A stretch of 64,000 bases of DNA, taken from the NCBI GenBank assembly GCA_036250225.1, contig JAPZLL010000006.1, positions 1,240,001 to 1,304,000 on the forward strand. The letters are read 5' to 3'. A program made the position numbers and the translations under genes. This document shows, piece by piece, positions 11,749-22,560 of this stretch. Origin of the DNA: Cercophora sp. LCS_1 (lineage: Eukaryota > Ascomycota > Sordariomycetes > Sordariales > Lasiosphaeriaceae). Below the pieces are notes generated by a model. That model was not told the DNA's origin. It saw nothing but the letters and a program-made list of their open reading frames with translations, and did no database searches. Within the stretch, counting starts at the first letter, position 1. Every line of letters begins with the position of its first letter.

Positions 11749-12066
11749 GGTGGGAGTGAGAAGAGTGGTTTTGAGTAACAAGGTAGTTTGGGTGCTCTTT
11801 GGAGTAATAGTGCCGTCGCCCTTTGCCAAAGTATTCATTTTCTCACGTGTGTTGGACATACTATGACAAGTCAGGTGGAGTGATGCTCTGAGGAAGCCTG
11901 GGTTGCACCTTCCTGGACACTTGGTACCGTCCAACCAGGGAATGCAGCAGGTGAACCAGCCTTTTCAAATCTCCAAACCCATCTACAGCCCCCCCCCAAA
12001 AAAAAATATCACACTCATGCAAGCAATCCTGCAATCACAAAACAAAAATCCAAAAATGTAACCCAT
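11749..12066. other. Spacer between permease and tRNA-Gly
   Basis: Untranslated 3' region of the permease. It includes a C8-A8 type simple run near 11990-12007 and T-rich stretches (minus strand) that can serve as Pol III terminator for the tRNA. No gene seen. Confidence 0.5.
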
Positions 12067-12136
12067 GCGTCAGCCGCGAATCGAACGCGGGGCCCATCGA
12101 TGGCAACGATGGATTTTACCACTAAACCACTGACGC
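12067..12136 (-). tRNA. tRNA-Gly (anticodon GCC)
   Basis: The minus strand folds as a cloverleaf: acceptor stem GCGTCAG/CTGACGC, anticodon stem CATCG/CGATG with loop TTGCCAT (anticodon GCC), and T-arm CCGCG-TTCGATT-CGCGG. There is no intron. The box B consensus GTTCGATTC is present. A T run lies downstream on the minus strand. Confidence 0.96.
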
Positions 12137-13803
12137 TTGTGATTGCATATTTGCCTGGTGCCGTGAAATGCCTCAAGACCTACAATCCAATGTGCAAATC
12201 CGGGTTTCAATGAACTGGAGGCTATTTTTGACACAAATGTGCTGAAATGTTCAACAAACCACTCAGTTTCTTGAGGTTCAGGTTTGGGTCTTGGGAAGGA
12301 TGACTCGATGGGGCTCGTTGCTTGGGAGATGAGTGTATGTGGGGCGGGTTGTTTACTCTCCTGGCGGGGAGAAAGGGGGAAGGGTTTTGGGCGGGGCAAT
12401 CGCCAACAGGAGAGAATATTGAGAATTAGGTTGAGGATGGTGTCAATTGTGGGGAGCAATACGTCTCAAAGTGTGGCGGAGTCAAGTGGTAGAGGCCTCC
12501 GACGGCAATCGCTGCATTTTTCAACCCGCAAGAGCCCAAGGGTGCGGGGCAAGTTGAGCCTGAGGCCTCGAGCGAGCTTGAGAATGCAGTGAAAAGGGCG
12601 AGACCGAGGTGGCGGGACTGGCTGTCCTTGCGGTCGTTCCAGATTGTCGGGACAGCTTTCCAGACCCATAGGGATGATTGGTCCCGAAACCCCCGGGCCT
12701 GGTCAGGTCAATTGACAGCCTTGGGCGCGCTTCAAAATGCAGTGCTGTGGTCACCGAAATGTCGACCAAACTTCCAAGTTGCCGCCGGGGCTGCCTCCAA
12801 CTGGGTGGCGATTGTCCCAAAGCTCCGAGTTCGGTCAATTGACGCCCTCGCGGATGGTGAGAATTGCAGTGAAAAATCGATCCAGGCTGTCGGTGCTTCC
12901 TATCACGGGGTGACGATCGACCCCAGAACCCTGGGTCAGGTCAGTCGAAGGCCTCGCGCGCACTTGGAATTGCAGTGGCGTTCCATTATGTCGGGACCGT
13001 CGAGACTGCCTCACTGCCTATGGGGCGACGATTGGCCCCGAAACCCTGGTCAGGTGGATTGAAGCCTTCCGCAGCGGTGAAAATTGCAGTGAGGAAATGG
13101 GTTCATATCGCTCATGCTGCCGCCCGTGCCCTGTTCAGGTCGCTCACGATCTCAGCAACCAACTTCCAGTGCAAGGCAGCTGTCCCGGTTGATGTTGGTC
13201 ACGAATCACTGAGAACAACGGAAACCCGAGTGGTTCCTCTCACGGCGACTGTTCAACGCAAGACTCGGTGCCGTTCGCATCGTCATCCCCCTCCACACAT
13301 CCATGGATGAGAACGGGATTCGCGAGCAAGAGCAAATTCTTCAGGAACACTACGAACTATGCTCTAGCACTAGCAACACCACCGCGACGCATCCCAGTTC
13401 AACCTTGTCAAAAGCAATGGCATCTTCCCCTCATTGCATTATCAATGACCGGAAGAACCAGGCGTAGGACCTTGTTTTGGAGCAGATTCACCAATGCAAT
13501 GTGACGCTGGTCAGCAAGAAGGGATGAAGAGCGCGCACTATTCATACAAATACGATAGCTATCTGTTCTGCGCGTCACCACTTGCCCACGGTAGCCTTCA
13601 CTCTAATCGCTCGTATAACAGTAACTAGACGTGGTTTATCATGTTCATAATCGTCATGTCTGAGACCTGAGGGTCTCACGATCTAACCCGGGCAGATCAA
13701 ATACTTCATTACACATATACATCATGCCCCTTCAAATCCTTATTGGTATTTCTATCTTACATCTTGAACAGCTCTTCATGAAGGTCAAGAATTCCAGAAG
13801 ATT
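12137..13803. other. Intergenic region with a diverged tandem array
   Basis: Lies between tRNA-Gly and the 3' end of the forkhead gene. The only structure seen is the diverged repeat array at about 12540-13100. Bases 13100-13800 hold no recognisable gene and presumably include the 3' UTR of the forkhead gene. Confidence 0.5.
12540..13100 (+). repeat. Diverged tandem repeat, units about 105-135 bp, 4-5 copies
   Basis: Copies are recognised by a shared order of words: a GATTGGTCCCGAAAC-like block (12676, 12810, 12915, 13030), then GGTCAGGTCAATTGA-like, then AATTGCAGTG-like (near 12585, 12738, 12868, 12974, 13088). Spacing between the first blocks is 134, 105 and 115 bases. Similarity between copies is partial, so the array is old. 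Confidence 0.7.
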
Positions 13804-16800
13804 CTATTGAGCCGTCGCCGCCGTGGGCGCGGGAGGTGCCGCGGGTGCCGTGCTTGCTGGCGTTGAACCGCCTGCCGACAGGGTGCCGGGAGCTCCAGGG
13901 GGAGTACCCAGCGTCGGAGTCGGGGCCGTGGCGATTGCAGGAGTCACCGGAGCTGCCGTGGGAATTGTCACAGGAGCGGCTGCGGTGGTTGCCGAGGGAA
14001 CTGCAGTAGCTATTGAAGGAGCTGCGGGGATTGACTCAGTCAGGGGAGCCTGTGTTGCCTGTGTTGTGAGAGGGGCTGATGATGGCACTGAGGCAGGTGT
14101 AGGGATAGACGGGGCAGGGGTTGGTGCAGTTGCCGCAGTTGCCATGGGTGGACCTGCTGGAATGTGTGCCGGAGTCTGAACTGGCGTCGAGACGGATGTA
14201 ATTGGCGACTTGTAAGTTGGTAGGGCCGGTGTTGATGTGATAGATGGTACGGATGGTGACGCCGAAACCGGGGCCGGCGCAGACGCAGGTATCGAGAAAC
14301 CAGCTGCTGTCGGAGCTGTTGGGCCCATAGGGTGAGTCTGCGTAGTGATGGGCGTCGCAGCCGGAGCTGGCGCCAAAGGCGGAGCCGGGACAATGTGCTG
14401 AGCAGCGATCGGGGCCTGAACAGGTGACGGGACCGGCGCTCGAGTGAGAGCCGGATTACCGCTGTGAGATGGCGCGGGTGCAGCAGCTGCCAGTGGAGTA
14501 TACGGTGATGCCGCACCTGTCGGGCCCGGTGTCGCGGATGTGGCCTTGTACTGTGGCGGAGGAGCAGCTTGAGCAAATGAACTTGGTCCTGGTGCCGGAG
14601 TCGCCCTTGGTATCGGTGATGGAGCCACCGAGGGAGTGGGCGTCACATTGCTCGCAGACGGAGCCGCGGCTATTGATCGCTGGTGGTCCTCGACCATCTT
14701 GCGGATTGGCGTCATCAGAACGCCCTCAGCTTTGTCGTATTCTGCCATGTCATCCTGGTTTCCCTGCATCACACTGGACTGAGCAAAACCAAGGACGCGG
14801 TCGATTGCCGACAAGATCAAAAGCTCCGACTTGGCAACTCCCAAATTGCCTGTCAACTTGGTGATCATCAACGTCTTAAAATTCAGCAAGGCCTGGAGCA
14901 AGCGTGGATTGAGATCTTTGTTGTCACCAAGCGTCTTGCGACTCGTTTCAAAGACACCCATTACGATCTTTTCGATACTCTCAGATTCGGGCACCATACT
15001 CTGCGTGGTCAAACCGAGGCCACGACGGACGGCCGAGATGGCAACCGCCTCAGGGTTGGCACAGCGCGTCTTCAGCTGTCCTGCCACCGTCTTCTTGAAG
15101 TTGGCCACGTGCTCAATCAGCTCAGGAGGGACAGCTGGCTTGAGCGGAAGAGGACTGATGCTAGGACCAGCCGTTTGCTGAGGCCGGGAGGCAGGCGTTG
15201 CACCCTGGTTAACCCCTTGAGCCGGTATTCTGTTGACTTGAGGCAGCCCGTTCGGTTGGGCAGTACCGTTGGTTGGCTGGGCATACTGGCGTGCCATGCT
15301 GTGTGGCGTAGCCCCCGGTTGGGCTGGGGTTGCGGGCATGGGTTTTGGTGCATAGGGCGCAGGGTACGTCGCTCCTTGTGAGACACTCTGCTGCGCGCGA
15401 GCTGCATGGGGATCTGCGTACCCGGGCTGCTGGTGCGTAGTCGCTTGGCCGGGAACTTGATACGCTTGCCTCAATGGTTGCTGCTGAGGCATCCCGGTTT
15501 GCTGGACACCCATATATTGCTGGGGCTGCTGGCCCATAACCCCGGGCGATTGGCTGACCGAGTAGCTCGGACGCTGGGGAGCAGTCGTGGCCGGGTACTT
15601 GAGCGCCGTGTTCTGTGCCATGCCGACGTGGGCAGGGTTGCCAGGTTGGTAGTGCTGGTTCATCACTTGCGCGCCCGCAAGGTGGTCGGGCGATGCAGCC
15701 TTCCGTTTCTTCCCTGCATCAATATCGATGCCCGGCACACGGCTCCACAGATGCGTTTCCTCGTTCTTCTTGAAGGCGTCGTTCCCAATGAGGTTGTGCC
15801 TCACACTACTCTCCCAGCCCTTGGTATCGACAGTAAAGTAATAGAATGGGTACTTCATCTGGATCCGCTTGTAGATCTGTTTGAGGGTAAGCCCGTCTGG
15901 CGCTGCACTGAGAACCTCGTCGATGAGAACGCCGTAGTTTTTGTTCGGCTTCTGCAGTTGCTCATCCGTGTAGTCCCCTCTCTGTAGCTCCAGGGGCGGC
16001 GTCTTTGGCTTCTCTCGTCTCTTCTCCTTGATGGCCCTTTCGGGATCGGAATCGACACCCTCCTCACCGTTCTTCTTCCGAGGCTTGTACTTGCGTTTCT
16101 CGGGCCGATCGCCGGCGTCTTCTGGAAGCGGGTGTTTTCGCGGTCGGCCAACCTTCCTCTTGATTGGCGGCTCCCCGGGAGGAGGTGGTGGCTGGTTCTG
16201 TTTCTGTAATTCCATTGCTGCTTTCTTGCGTAATCGTTCTTCCCTCTTGGACATGATTCCGTTCTTTGGCGGTCTCCCAGGTCCTCGCTTCTTGGGAGGC
16301 AACGGCAAAAGGCCTGCGTATGCGGCCAAGTCGTTTTCAGGCTTGATTGGCTTCTGTTCTTCCTCGACGTCTCTCTCAATGGTCTCGATAACGCCGCCAT
16401 CGACTTGTTGTGGCGTATCCATCTCTTCGTCCATTGCTTCGGAAAGCTCGCTGACGCTCTCTTCCCTTCGTAGTTGAGCGGGTCTTGCAACTTCTTCGGG
16501 GCTTGTGCTCCGTTTTTCCTGGTCACGATTGCTCTCGAAATCGAAACTCATTTCCTTGCCACCCTCCGAGTATCTTCTCGATGAACCGTCCTCGAAGTGC
16601 TCCTCGCCTCCTGTCTCGCCCCGGGGGACACCGTTGATCACAAAGACAAAGTCAACATCCTTAATCTGAAGGCGATCACCACTCTTGAGAACCACCTTTT
16701 CGTGACTGTAGTGGACATCCTCACAGAAAAATCCGTTCCTGTGCAGCGGAATGGCTTCAAACACTCCCTTTTCCGGGTTGAACTGGATCTTTAGGTGCTC

Positions 16801-18147
16801 CCTTGATATTGCCTTTGTCCTACTGGCAATCGCTGGGCCGGGGGAGTGGATGCCAATGAATGGCACGTGGTGCGGAGATGGACGGAGGGCGCTGAGATTA
16901 ACAGCAGCCGCCCCTGGAGTATGCGAGACGTATTGGCGGTTAACGATGAGATTCGGATCGTCCTGGGCAGCTGGTTCGGCAGCCGTCACGTCATTTTGCA
17001 TCTGAGAATCGCCCGAGGCAGAGTTGCCAGCTCCGCTCGTTTTCCTCTTCTTGGCCGGTCGGGGATTGTCGTCCTCGTCTGACTCGGGGCCAAGCATGCC
17101 TCCCTCCTCGCTGACATACGATTTACTAAACTTGCCGCGGTACGAATGGAGTGGCGGTGATGGCGGTGGTAGGCCTAGTTGGAGGCGCTCCTCGCAGAGC
17201 CTGCTGTACTCTCGTTCCCGCAGCTCGTCTCTCCTGGCTTGCTTCAAGGCGCGTTGGTCGCGGCCGATAATGACAGCGTAGGTTGTCATCTGAAAGGTAC
17301 TATCGGCAAACTCTATTCGCGCAAACGACTCCAACGGGGCATCGGCATGCATGACCCTGCGAGGATTGTTGGGAGTGCGAATCCCATGGCTGTCGACATC
17401 GAGGATCGAGTGGGGGAGAGAAACCTGTGAAGGACGAACGGTCGATGGCGCTGGCTGCTGTGCAGCAGCTATTTGTTGAGCGAGCGCAAAGAGGATATGG
17501 CCTGGGGTCTGCTGGTAGAGATCAGCGCCGGATTGATCGGAGAAGGGCGCCATCGTGAAGTCCATCGCTGGAGGGTTATCGACGAGCATTTCGTCGGTGA
17601 AATCAAAGGAACCGGCCCGCCGACGTGGGTTTCCCTGAACGAGGGCAGGCTCAACATGGGTGGGCTTGAGGCTATCGAGGAGCGGGGGGCCACTATTATC
17701 GTCGAGATTGAGTTTGACGGAAGGTTCACGGCTCCCGATGCCAGAGGCGGAAGCAGCTGTTAGGGGCGAGAAGGCAGGTGGCGCCGGCGACATTGGCTCG
17801 CCAGCGCCATCCTGCTGAGACGAAGTCATCGCTTGTTGCTCTCGACAAGCTCCTTCGTTTCGCGACGGCGCAAGCCGGATGGGGCACCTCCACTGATATG
17901 GCTGGTCTCGATTGCGCGGTGTGATGTTTCGGTGAGGTGCAGCGCTCGCGGATGGCCCAAGAGATTCCTGCGAATCGCGAATGCGCCTGCCCGACGAACC
18001 AAGACGGCCTGTTGGCGTGGAGCCCAAATTTTGACGCTTGCTGAGCCCACGCTGTGATTGGCTGGAACGCCTGGAAACTTCCGCCGGCCCCACAGTCAGC
18101 CTGCCGAGAGAATTGCTGAGCCGCGGTCGAAGCTCCCACGAAGCCAT
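13804..18147 (-). CDS. FHL1: Forkhead transcription factor with FHA domain, Fhl1 type
   Basis: A nuclear factor that in yeasts activates ribosomal-protein gene transcription. One uninterrupted frame encodes up to 1447 residues from the ATG at 18147. The ATG at 17829 (residue 107, MTSSQQDG) is a likely alternative start, because the upstream part lacks conserved-looking sequence. In order (1447 numbering): first FHA strands about 277-297, an insert of roughly 147 residues that includes the basic patch AKKRKTS, and the FHA core 444-507 (SREHLKIQF, HRNGFF, LKSGDRLQI). Two AT-hook-like motifs follow (RGPGRPPKNG about 620, KVGRPRKHP about 665), then the forkhead domain about 733-805 (KPNKNYGVLIDEVL, WESSVRHNL, FKKN). 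Then come a Q/P-rich segment, a helical conserved-looking region about 1030-1150 and a 300-residue Pro/Ala/Thr tail. Confidence 0.88.
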   Translation of the reverse strand: MASWELRPRLSNSLGRLTVGPAEVSRRSSQSQRGLSKRQNLGSTPTGRLGSSGRRIRDSQESLGPSASAAPHRNITPRNRDQPYQWRCPIRLAPSRNEGACREQQAMTSSQQDGAGEPMSPAPPAFSPLTAASASGIGSREPSVKLNLDDNSGPPLLDSLKPTHVEPALVQGNPRRRAGSFDFTDEMLVDNPPAMDFTMAPFSDQSGADLYQQTPGHILFALAQQIAAAQQPAPSTVRPSQVSLPHSILDVDSHGIRTPNNPRRVMHADAPLESFARIEFADSTFQMTTYAVIIGRDQRALKQARRDELREREYSRLCEERLQLGLPPPSPPLHSYRGKFSKSYVSEEGGMLGPESDEDDNPRPAKKRKTSGAGNSASGDSQMQNDVTAAEPAAQDDPNLIVNRQYVSHTPGAAAVNLSALRPSPHHVPFIGIHSPGPAIASRTKAISREHLKIQFNPEKGVFEAIPLHRNGFFCEDVHYSHEKVVLKSGDRLQIKDVDFVFVINGVPRGETGGEEHFEDGSSRRYSEGGKEMSFDFESNRDQEKRSTSPEEVARPAQLRREESVSELSEAMDEEMDTPQQVDGGVIETIERDVEEEQKPIKPENDLAAYAGLLPLPPKKRGPGRPPKNGIMSKREERLRKKAAMELQKQNQPPPPPGEPPIKRKVGRPRKHPLPEDAGDRPEKRKYKPRKKNGEEGVDSDPERAIKEKRREKPKTPPLELQRGDYTDEQLQKPNKNYGVLIDEVLSAAPDGLTLKQIYKRIQMKYPFYYFTVDTKGWESSVRHNLIGNDAFKKNEETHLWSRVPGIDIDAGKKRKAASPDHLAGAQVMNQHYQPGNPAHVGMAQNTALKYPATTAPQRPSYSVSQSPGVMGQQPQQYMGVQQTGMPQQQPLRQAYQVPGQATTHQQPGYADPHAARAQQSVSQGATYPAPYAPKPMPATPAQPGATPHSMARQYAQPTNGTAQPNGLPQVNRIPAQGVNQGATPASRPQQTAGPSISPLPLKPAVPPELIEHVANFKKTVAGQLKTRCANPEAVAISAVRRGLGLTTQSMVPESESIEKIVMGVFETSRKTLGDNKDLNPRLLQALLNFKTLMITKLTGNLGVAKSELLILSAIDRVLGFAQSSVMQGNQDDMAEYDKAEGVLMTPIRKMVEDHQRSIAAAPSASNVTPTPSVAPSPIPRATPAPGPSSFAQAAPPPQYKATSATPGPTGAASPYTPLAAAAPAPSHSGNPALTRAPVPSPVQAPIAAQHIVPAPPLAPAPAATPITTQTHPMGPTAPTAAGFSIPASAPAPVSASPSVPSITSTPALPTYKSPITSVSTPVQTPAHIPAGPPMATAATAPTPAPSIPTPASVPSSAPLTTQATQAPLTESIPAAPSIATAVPSATTAAAPVTIPTAAPVTPAIATAPTPTLGTPPGAPGTLSAGGSTPASTAPAAPPAPTAATAQ

Positions 18148-20156
18148 TCACTTTGACTCTGGCTGTGCAGCCCTTGCATTCGTCTGATAAGTGCTTTCCA
18201 AGCTGGACGGTATTCTTTTCTATCTTCCAAGACTGAAAGAAGTTCGCTTCACCCACTTCTGCTTCTTTCGGCCTGTGACCCCCGCTTCGGCAGTGCTCCC
18301 AAGCGCGCTTTGGAGGCTCACCCCAGATTGCGCTGGCTCACGGTAACCTCGATCTGTATCTCCTCAGTTGAAGCTTGTCTGGAGAGCTGCCAGCTGTATG
18401 TCGGACGGAATCAGCTCTTACCTTAAAACATCGCCTGTTCTAGTGGGCATGACAGTGAACTCGTCACACCCCAGACCTCATGCCATCCCATTGTTAGTTG
18501 CACAGCTGCCAGCAGCAGATGAGTAACCTGTGAACCCCGCTTGAACAAGGAGCGATGGAAATGGGGAAAAAACAGCAGGTTATGTTGGACGGTAACAGAG
18601 GAAACAGTTTTTTTAACCTGCTTGCACATCCCTTGAGGGGGCACCCGGCCTTGATTGCGATTCCGGTTGGGAGCTTCTCAGGAGACCCTTTGCTAGTTTT
18701 TTCGCCTGAACTTATTGGTCTGACCACTTTTTGCCTCATCTCTAGACCGGCTTGCTGTCTCCCAGGAGCAAACCAATGGTGGTACCCGTGCCAATTGCAT
18801 CAGAAGCAGTCAACCGACACTCAAGCGCCATCCGGCAGTGTGCGAGAGTCAGGACACCTGTTGCAGCCCCCCAAAATTAGGCCATTGGGCTACCAGGTCC
18901 AAAATAGGGACCTAAGTGTCCAGTGCGGTAGGTAGCCACCCAGTCGAGGCCTGAGCACCTGAACACCTGCTCACGGTCGAGTCATGGGACGCATACTATT
19001 AAAGTGTCAAACCTGCCTGAGCTAGCAGCGCACAGCTGTCTGGTCCCCTGTTCGCTGTGGGCACAATTTCGTGTCCCCCTCACAAAGGACCGCAATGGAG
19101 TCAATTGCGCCCAAGTTGACATCAATAAGAGCCCTAAAGAGCTTTCAGTACAGCTGGCTCAGACCAAACCGCTGTCAGAGCAAGCAAGCCAGACGATGAC
19201 TGACTTGCTCCAAGCCCAGCATGGTATCACCTCAGGGCGTGTGAGGCCCAACAGAGTCGGGATGCCTACGAGGGCCTTGAGAGGCCCGTGTAAGTCAAAT
19301 AACAAGTTGTCAAGTTTTCAATCTTGTATATCTTGCTCGGCCCACGAGGCTCGCAACGACCTATCTCCTGTTTGTTTCTGTTTTTTTTTTCTGTGATCTC
19401 ATCTCAGCCAACTTTATGATTTTCGACCCAATATCCCCCTCAATCCGTTAAGTTGTAGCTTCGAATACCAGCTTCGATCTTATTCAATCTTTGGTTACAA
19501 CCTCAATTCTGCCCGATAAAAAAAATGCAGACATCTTTATTATATTCCACTAAGCCATATGACGTTGGGCTTATTCAAGTCAGTGTCCTGCAGATACCAT
19601 TGGATAACGTCAAGGACTAGGTCGTCATGAAGTGGGGAAAGACACCAGTGATCTTTGAGCCCCGCTGGATCTTTCAACACATAAGGCAAGGCAAATAATA
19701 CATTACACTGCAAATAAACGCTCATGCCCTAAGTTGAACATCAAAACGTGAGGCAGATAAACACCCATTCCTAAACACCGCCCATTAACCCCTCCCAGCC
19801 CAGCCTTAACTCCCGACAGCAAGGCCACAACCCCTGCCAAGATTTAAACAACACCCGAACTCCAAGTTCAAAACGCCAGGCGAAAAACCCAGAAGGCAAA
19901 GCAAATGATTCATGACGCCTCCCAATCCATCTTGACCAGCAAAAACCAAGGCAAAACACCTCCCAAAGACCCAACAACGCCTAACCCGAACTCCAAATGC
20001 AATGCACATAACACCAAACACATCGCAAATGCACCACCCATGCCTGAGCGCCCCCAAATGACCCCCTCCAAATCCATCTCAACATCCATAAAACAAGGCA
20101 AAAACACCTCCCCTCCCAAAATCTAAACAATCCCCACCCCCAAAGTCCCACCCCTC
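18148..20156. other. Intergenic region: forkhead promoter and C/A-rich repeats
   Basis: 18148-18600 is the upstream region of the forkhead gene. ORFs between 18.4 and 19.7 kb are short and unconvincing. From about 19760 to 20130 the plus strand is C/A-rich and contains a diverged duplication (listed separately). Confidence 0.45.
19760..20130 (+). repeat. Diverged C/A-rich tandem duplication, offset about 130-150 bp
   Basis: Matching words recur in the same order: CCCGAACTCCAA near 19856 and 19987, CTCCCAATCCATCT-like near 19920 and 20066, and AAGGCAAAACACCTCCC-like near 19949 and 20094. The copies are clearly diverged. Confidence 0.55.
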
Positions 20157-21566
20157 CTACCCCCCCATCATAAAACCCCCACCACTCCTTCCATCCATCC
20201 TGTGCTCAACCGCCGCCCTCCTCAAGCGCCAATAACTCCACCCACACATCCCCCACCCCACCAACAAAACCAAAACCTCCACAACCATCACCACGCCTGC
20301 CTCCATCCCAAACCCATTACCACTCATCACAACCCCAACAACCGTCGCCACAACACCCGCCAACCCATACACACCCAGGGGCATCCACAACCGCCCCATG
20401 GTCCAAACCCACACGCCCCTCCCTTTCGTCGCTAGCCAGGCGACAACCGACAACCCCAGAGAGACAAGGGACCCACCAGCCACGAGGGACGCCACCTGCC
20501 TCGTATAATTGACAGGGGCGGACGAAAAACAAAGAGGAAGGACCAAAAACCCTATCAACATAAGGGCGGTGGCGACAACAGCCAGGATGTGATCCCGCCC
20601 TGGGATCCGCCGTGCTCGCAACCGCATGGCGGTGTATCGCGTCGGCGGGGGGTCGACCGCCGGGGGAGGGAGAGAGACGAGGGAGAGGTTGGTGAGGGGT
20701 GTGCCGTCTACTGTCACGGCACGGGACTGGATGGACGGGGTCTGAGGCGGGGTAGGGGAGCCGCTCCGGGAGGGGTTGAGCGGGGAGGGGGTTTTGGGGA
20801 GGGAGGAGAAGGTCCCGGCGTGGAGGGACGACACGAAGGGGAGGGTGGCCGTTGGCCGGGGAGAACAAGAACCGGTGGGGGTTGCCGGCGCGGAGGGAGG
20901 AGAAGAAGAAGAAGAGGAAACCGCTGTGGCGGGGCGGTTATCGCGGAGGGAGTCGGTCCACGGAGGGTATGTGACCGGGGCCGGGGTCGTTGCCGGGGCC
21001 ACCGGTGTCGGTGTCGGAACCGGAGTGGTGTGATCCACTCGCGGTAGAGGAAGAAGGGCGTTCCGGCGCGAAGAGGAGGGCGACGAACGACCAGCCGGTG
21101 GGAGCTAGACTTTATCGCGGACGTAGTGCCCCGCGACAATGCCCAGCCCGGCGAGTGCCTTGCAGCGCTCCGCCAACGCCTCGACCCTTGTCAAGGGCGT
21201 CGGTGCTGACGTCTCCCCCTTCGTGGTGGGCAGGAGAGCCGAGGTTGACGGCACGGTCTCGTGTCGCCCTGTCGTTTCCCGAGGGGATGTCTCGGGGCTC
21301 GCTGACCTGCCCCTGCCAACACCCCCAGATCCAGAGTTTTGACCCTGCCGTCGCCGCTCTGATCTGGGCAGAGGCGTCGTCAGGGGGAACGTAAAGTCCC
21401 GCATACCTGGGTGGAGCTCAAAGGGGGCTTGTTCCAATGCGTCTGGCCCCTTTGAGAAGGCCTCCATTTCAATTTCCTCAGGCCTGTCGTTGGAAACAAC
21501 AGGCCGTCCTCGGATTTGAAGAGGCCTGGGTCGGTCCCCAGACATGCCTTGATCCTGGGATTCCAT
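20157..21566 (-). CDS. Four-pass membrane protein with Pro/Ser-rich N-terminal region (structure uncertain)
   Basis: Two large minus-strand ORFs lie in the same reading frame, separated only by a TAG at 21105-21107. The upstream one (21566-21105, true ATG, 153 codons) is polar and Pro/Ser-rich and ends GIVAGHYVRDKV. The downstream one (to the stop at 20157) has no ATG before its Pro/Ser-rich part. It encodes PVPTPTPVAPATTP-like sequence followed by about four membrane segments, for example DHILAVVATALMLIGFLVLP and GVYGLAGVVATVVGVVM. It therefore needs an upstream coding exon. Possible explanations are a small intron that removes the TAG (no strong donor/acceptor pair seen), a nonsense mutation, or readthrough. 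Family not recognised; it resembles fungal 4-TM proteins of MARVEL-like layout, which is inference. Confidence 0.5.
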
Positions 21567-22029
21567 GGCTTTTGGAATCCCAAATACGCGTCCCTGGTTT
21601 CTGGTTAGGTTTCCCGGAAATCCCAGAGGCCGTCAATTAAGGCCCCTTGAAATAAATTTAAGGGGCCCTTGAATATCCCCCAGGCCTCCCTGCTCCTGAT
21701 CAACCCTGTCCGGAATTGAGCCGAAGCATTTAGTTAAATCCTCAATGCCTTTCTGAAGGTCAGAAAGGCGTTGAGAAAAGAACCGAATGGGTTCATTGGG
21801 TTCATCAAGGCCTTCTTGATATTCAGATGGGCCTGGGAAATATCCACTTGGGCCCACCTGGATATCAAAAAGGCCTTTTAAACTTGGATAAGGGGATCTA
21901 GACTCTTTTTACAGTTTAGCAAGATAATTCTTTTTCTTTAAAAGAATAAATCCAACAGGCTTGAAATATTCCCTGACCCATGAGATATACTTTTCAATGC
22001 TGGAAATCCAAAGAAAAGGAGTTGGAAAA

Positions 22030-22560
22030 ATAAAGCTCGGCATCTGCTAAAAAAGACAAGGCATTATAATGGCAAGGAACAGGGTCTTGAAGAAAAGCAA
22101 AGGCATTGGAATAATCAAGCCTGGCATTTTAAAAACAAAAATAGGTGCCTTGAAAATAAGGCAATGAGTTTTGAAAATAAACCAAGGGGCAAAGAAAAAA
22201 GGGGCTGGCATTTTGAAAATAAAGGGAGGCGTTGAAAAAAAAAAAAAACTCAGGGGCAAGGAAAACAAAACTTAGGAGTTGAAGAAAAAAGCTCAGGAGT
22301 CAAGAAAACAAACTCAGGGGGGTATTAAAAACAAAACAAGGAGTTTCAACAAAAAAAAAAGGGGGCTAGAATAAAAAGGCCATGCGGGAGGGATAATTCC
22401 CTGTCCATAGAGGAATAAATAGCTGCCTACTGAGGGATAAATCAAAGAGGCAGTAGGGATAAATACAAGGGGCTGCAGGGATAAATTAAAGGGTTTGAAA
22501 AATAAAATGGGGCACAGAAATATCAAGGGAACCCATCATGCTAAGAAAATAAAGCGTCCT
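22030..22560 (+). repeat. Purine-rich low-complexity tract of degenerate short repeats
   Basis: The plus strand is made largely of A- and G-rich words of the type GGCATTTTGAAAATAAA or GGGATAAAT, recurring about every 17-30 bases without exact copies. It is strongly strand-asymmetric, with T/C-rich complement, and has no convincing ORF. Confidence 0.65.

Noticed and set aside
13823..14179. Long Val/Gly/Ala-rich ORF on the plus strand antisense to the forkhead gene
   Set aside because: It is the complement of the Pro/Ala/Thr-rich tail of a well-supported protein; the composition explains the open frame.
18555..19396. Two ORFs (18555-18935 and 19004-19396) upstream of the forkhead gene
   Set aside because: No recognisable domain, no splice support, and average composition of intergenic DNA.
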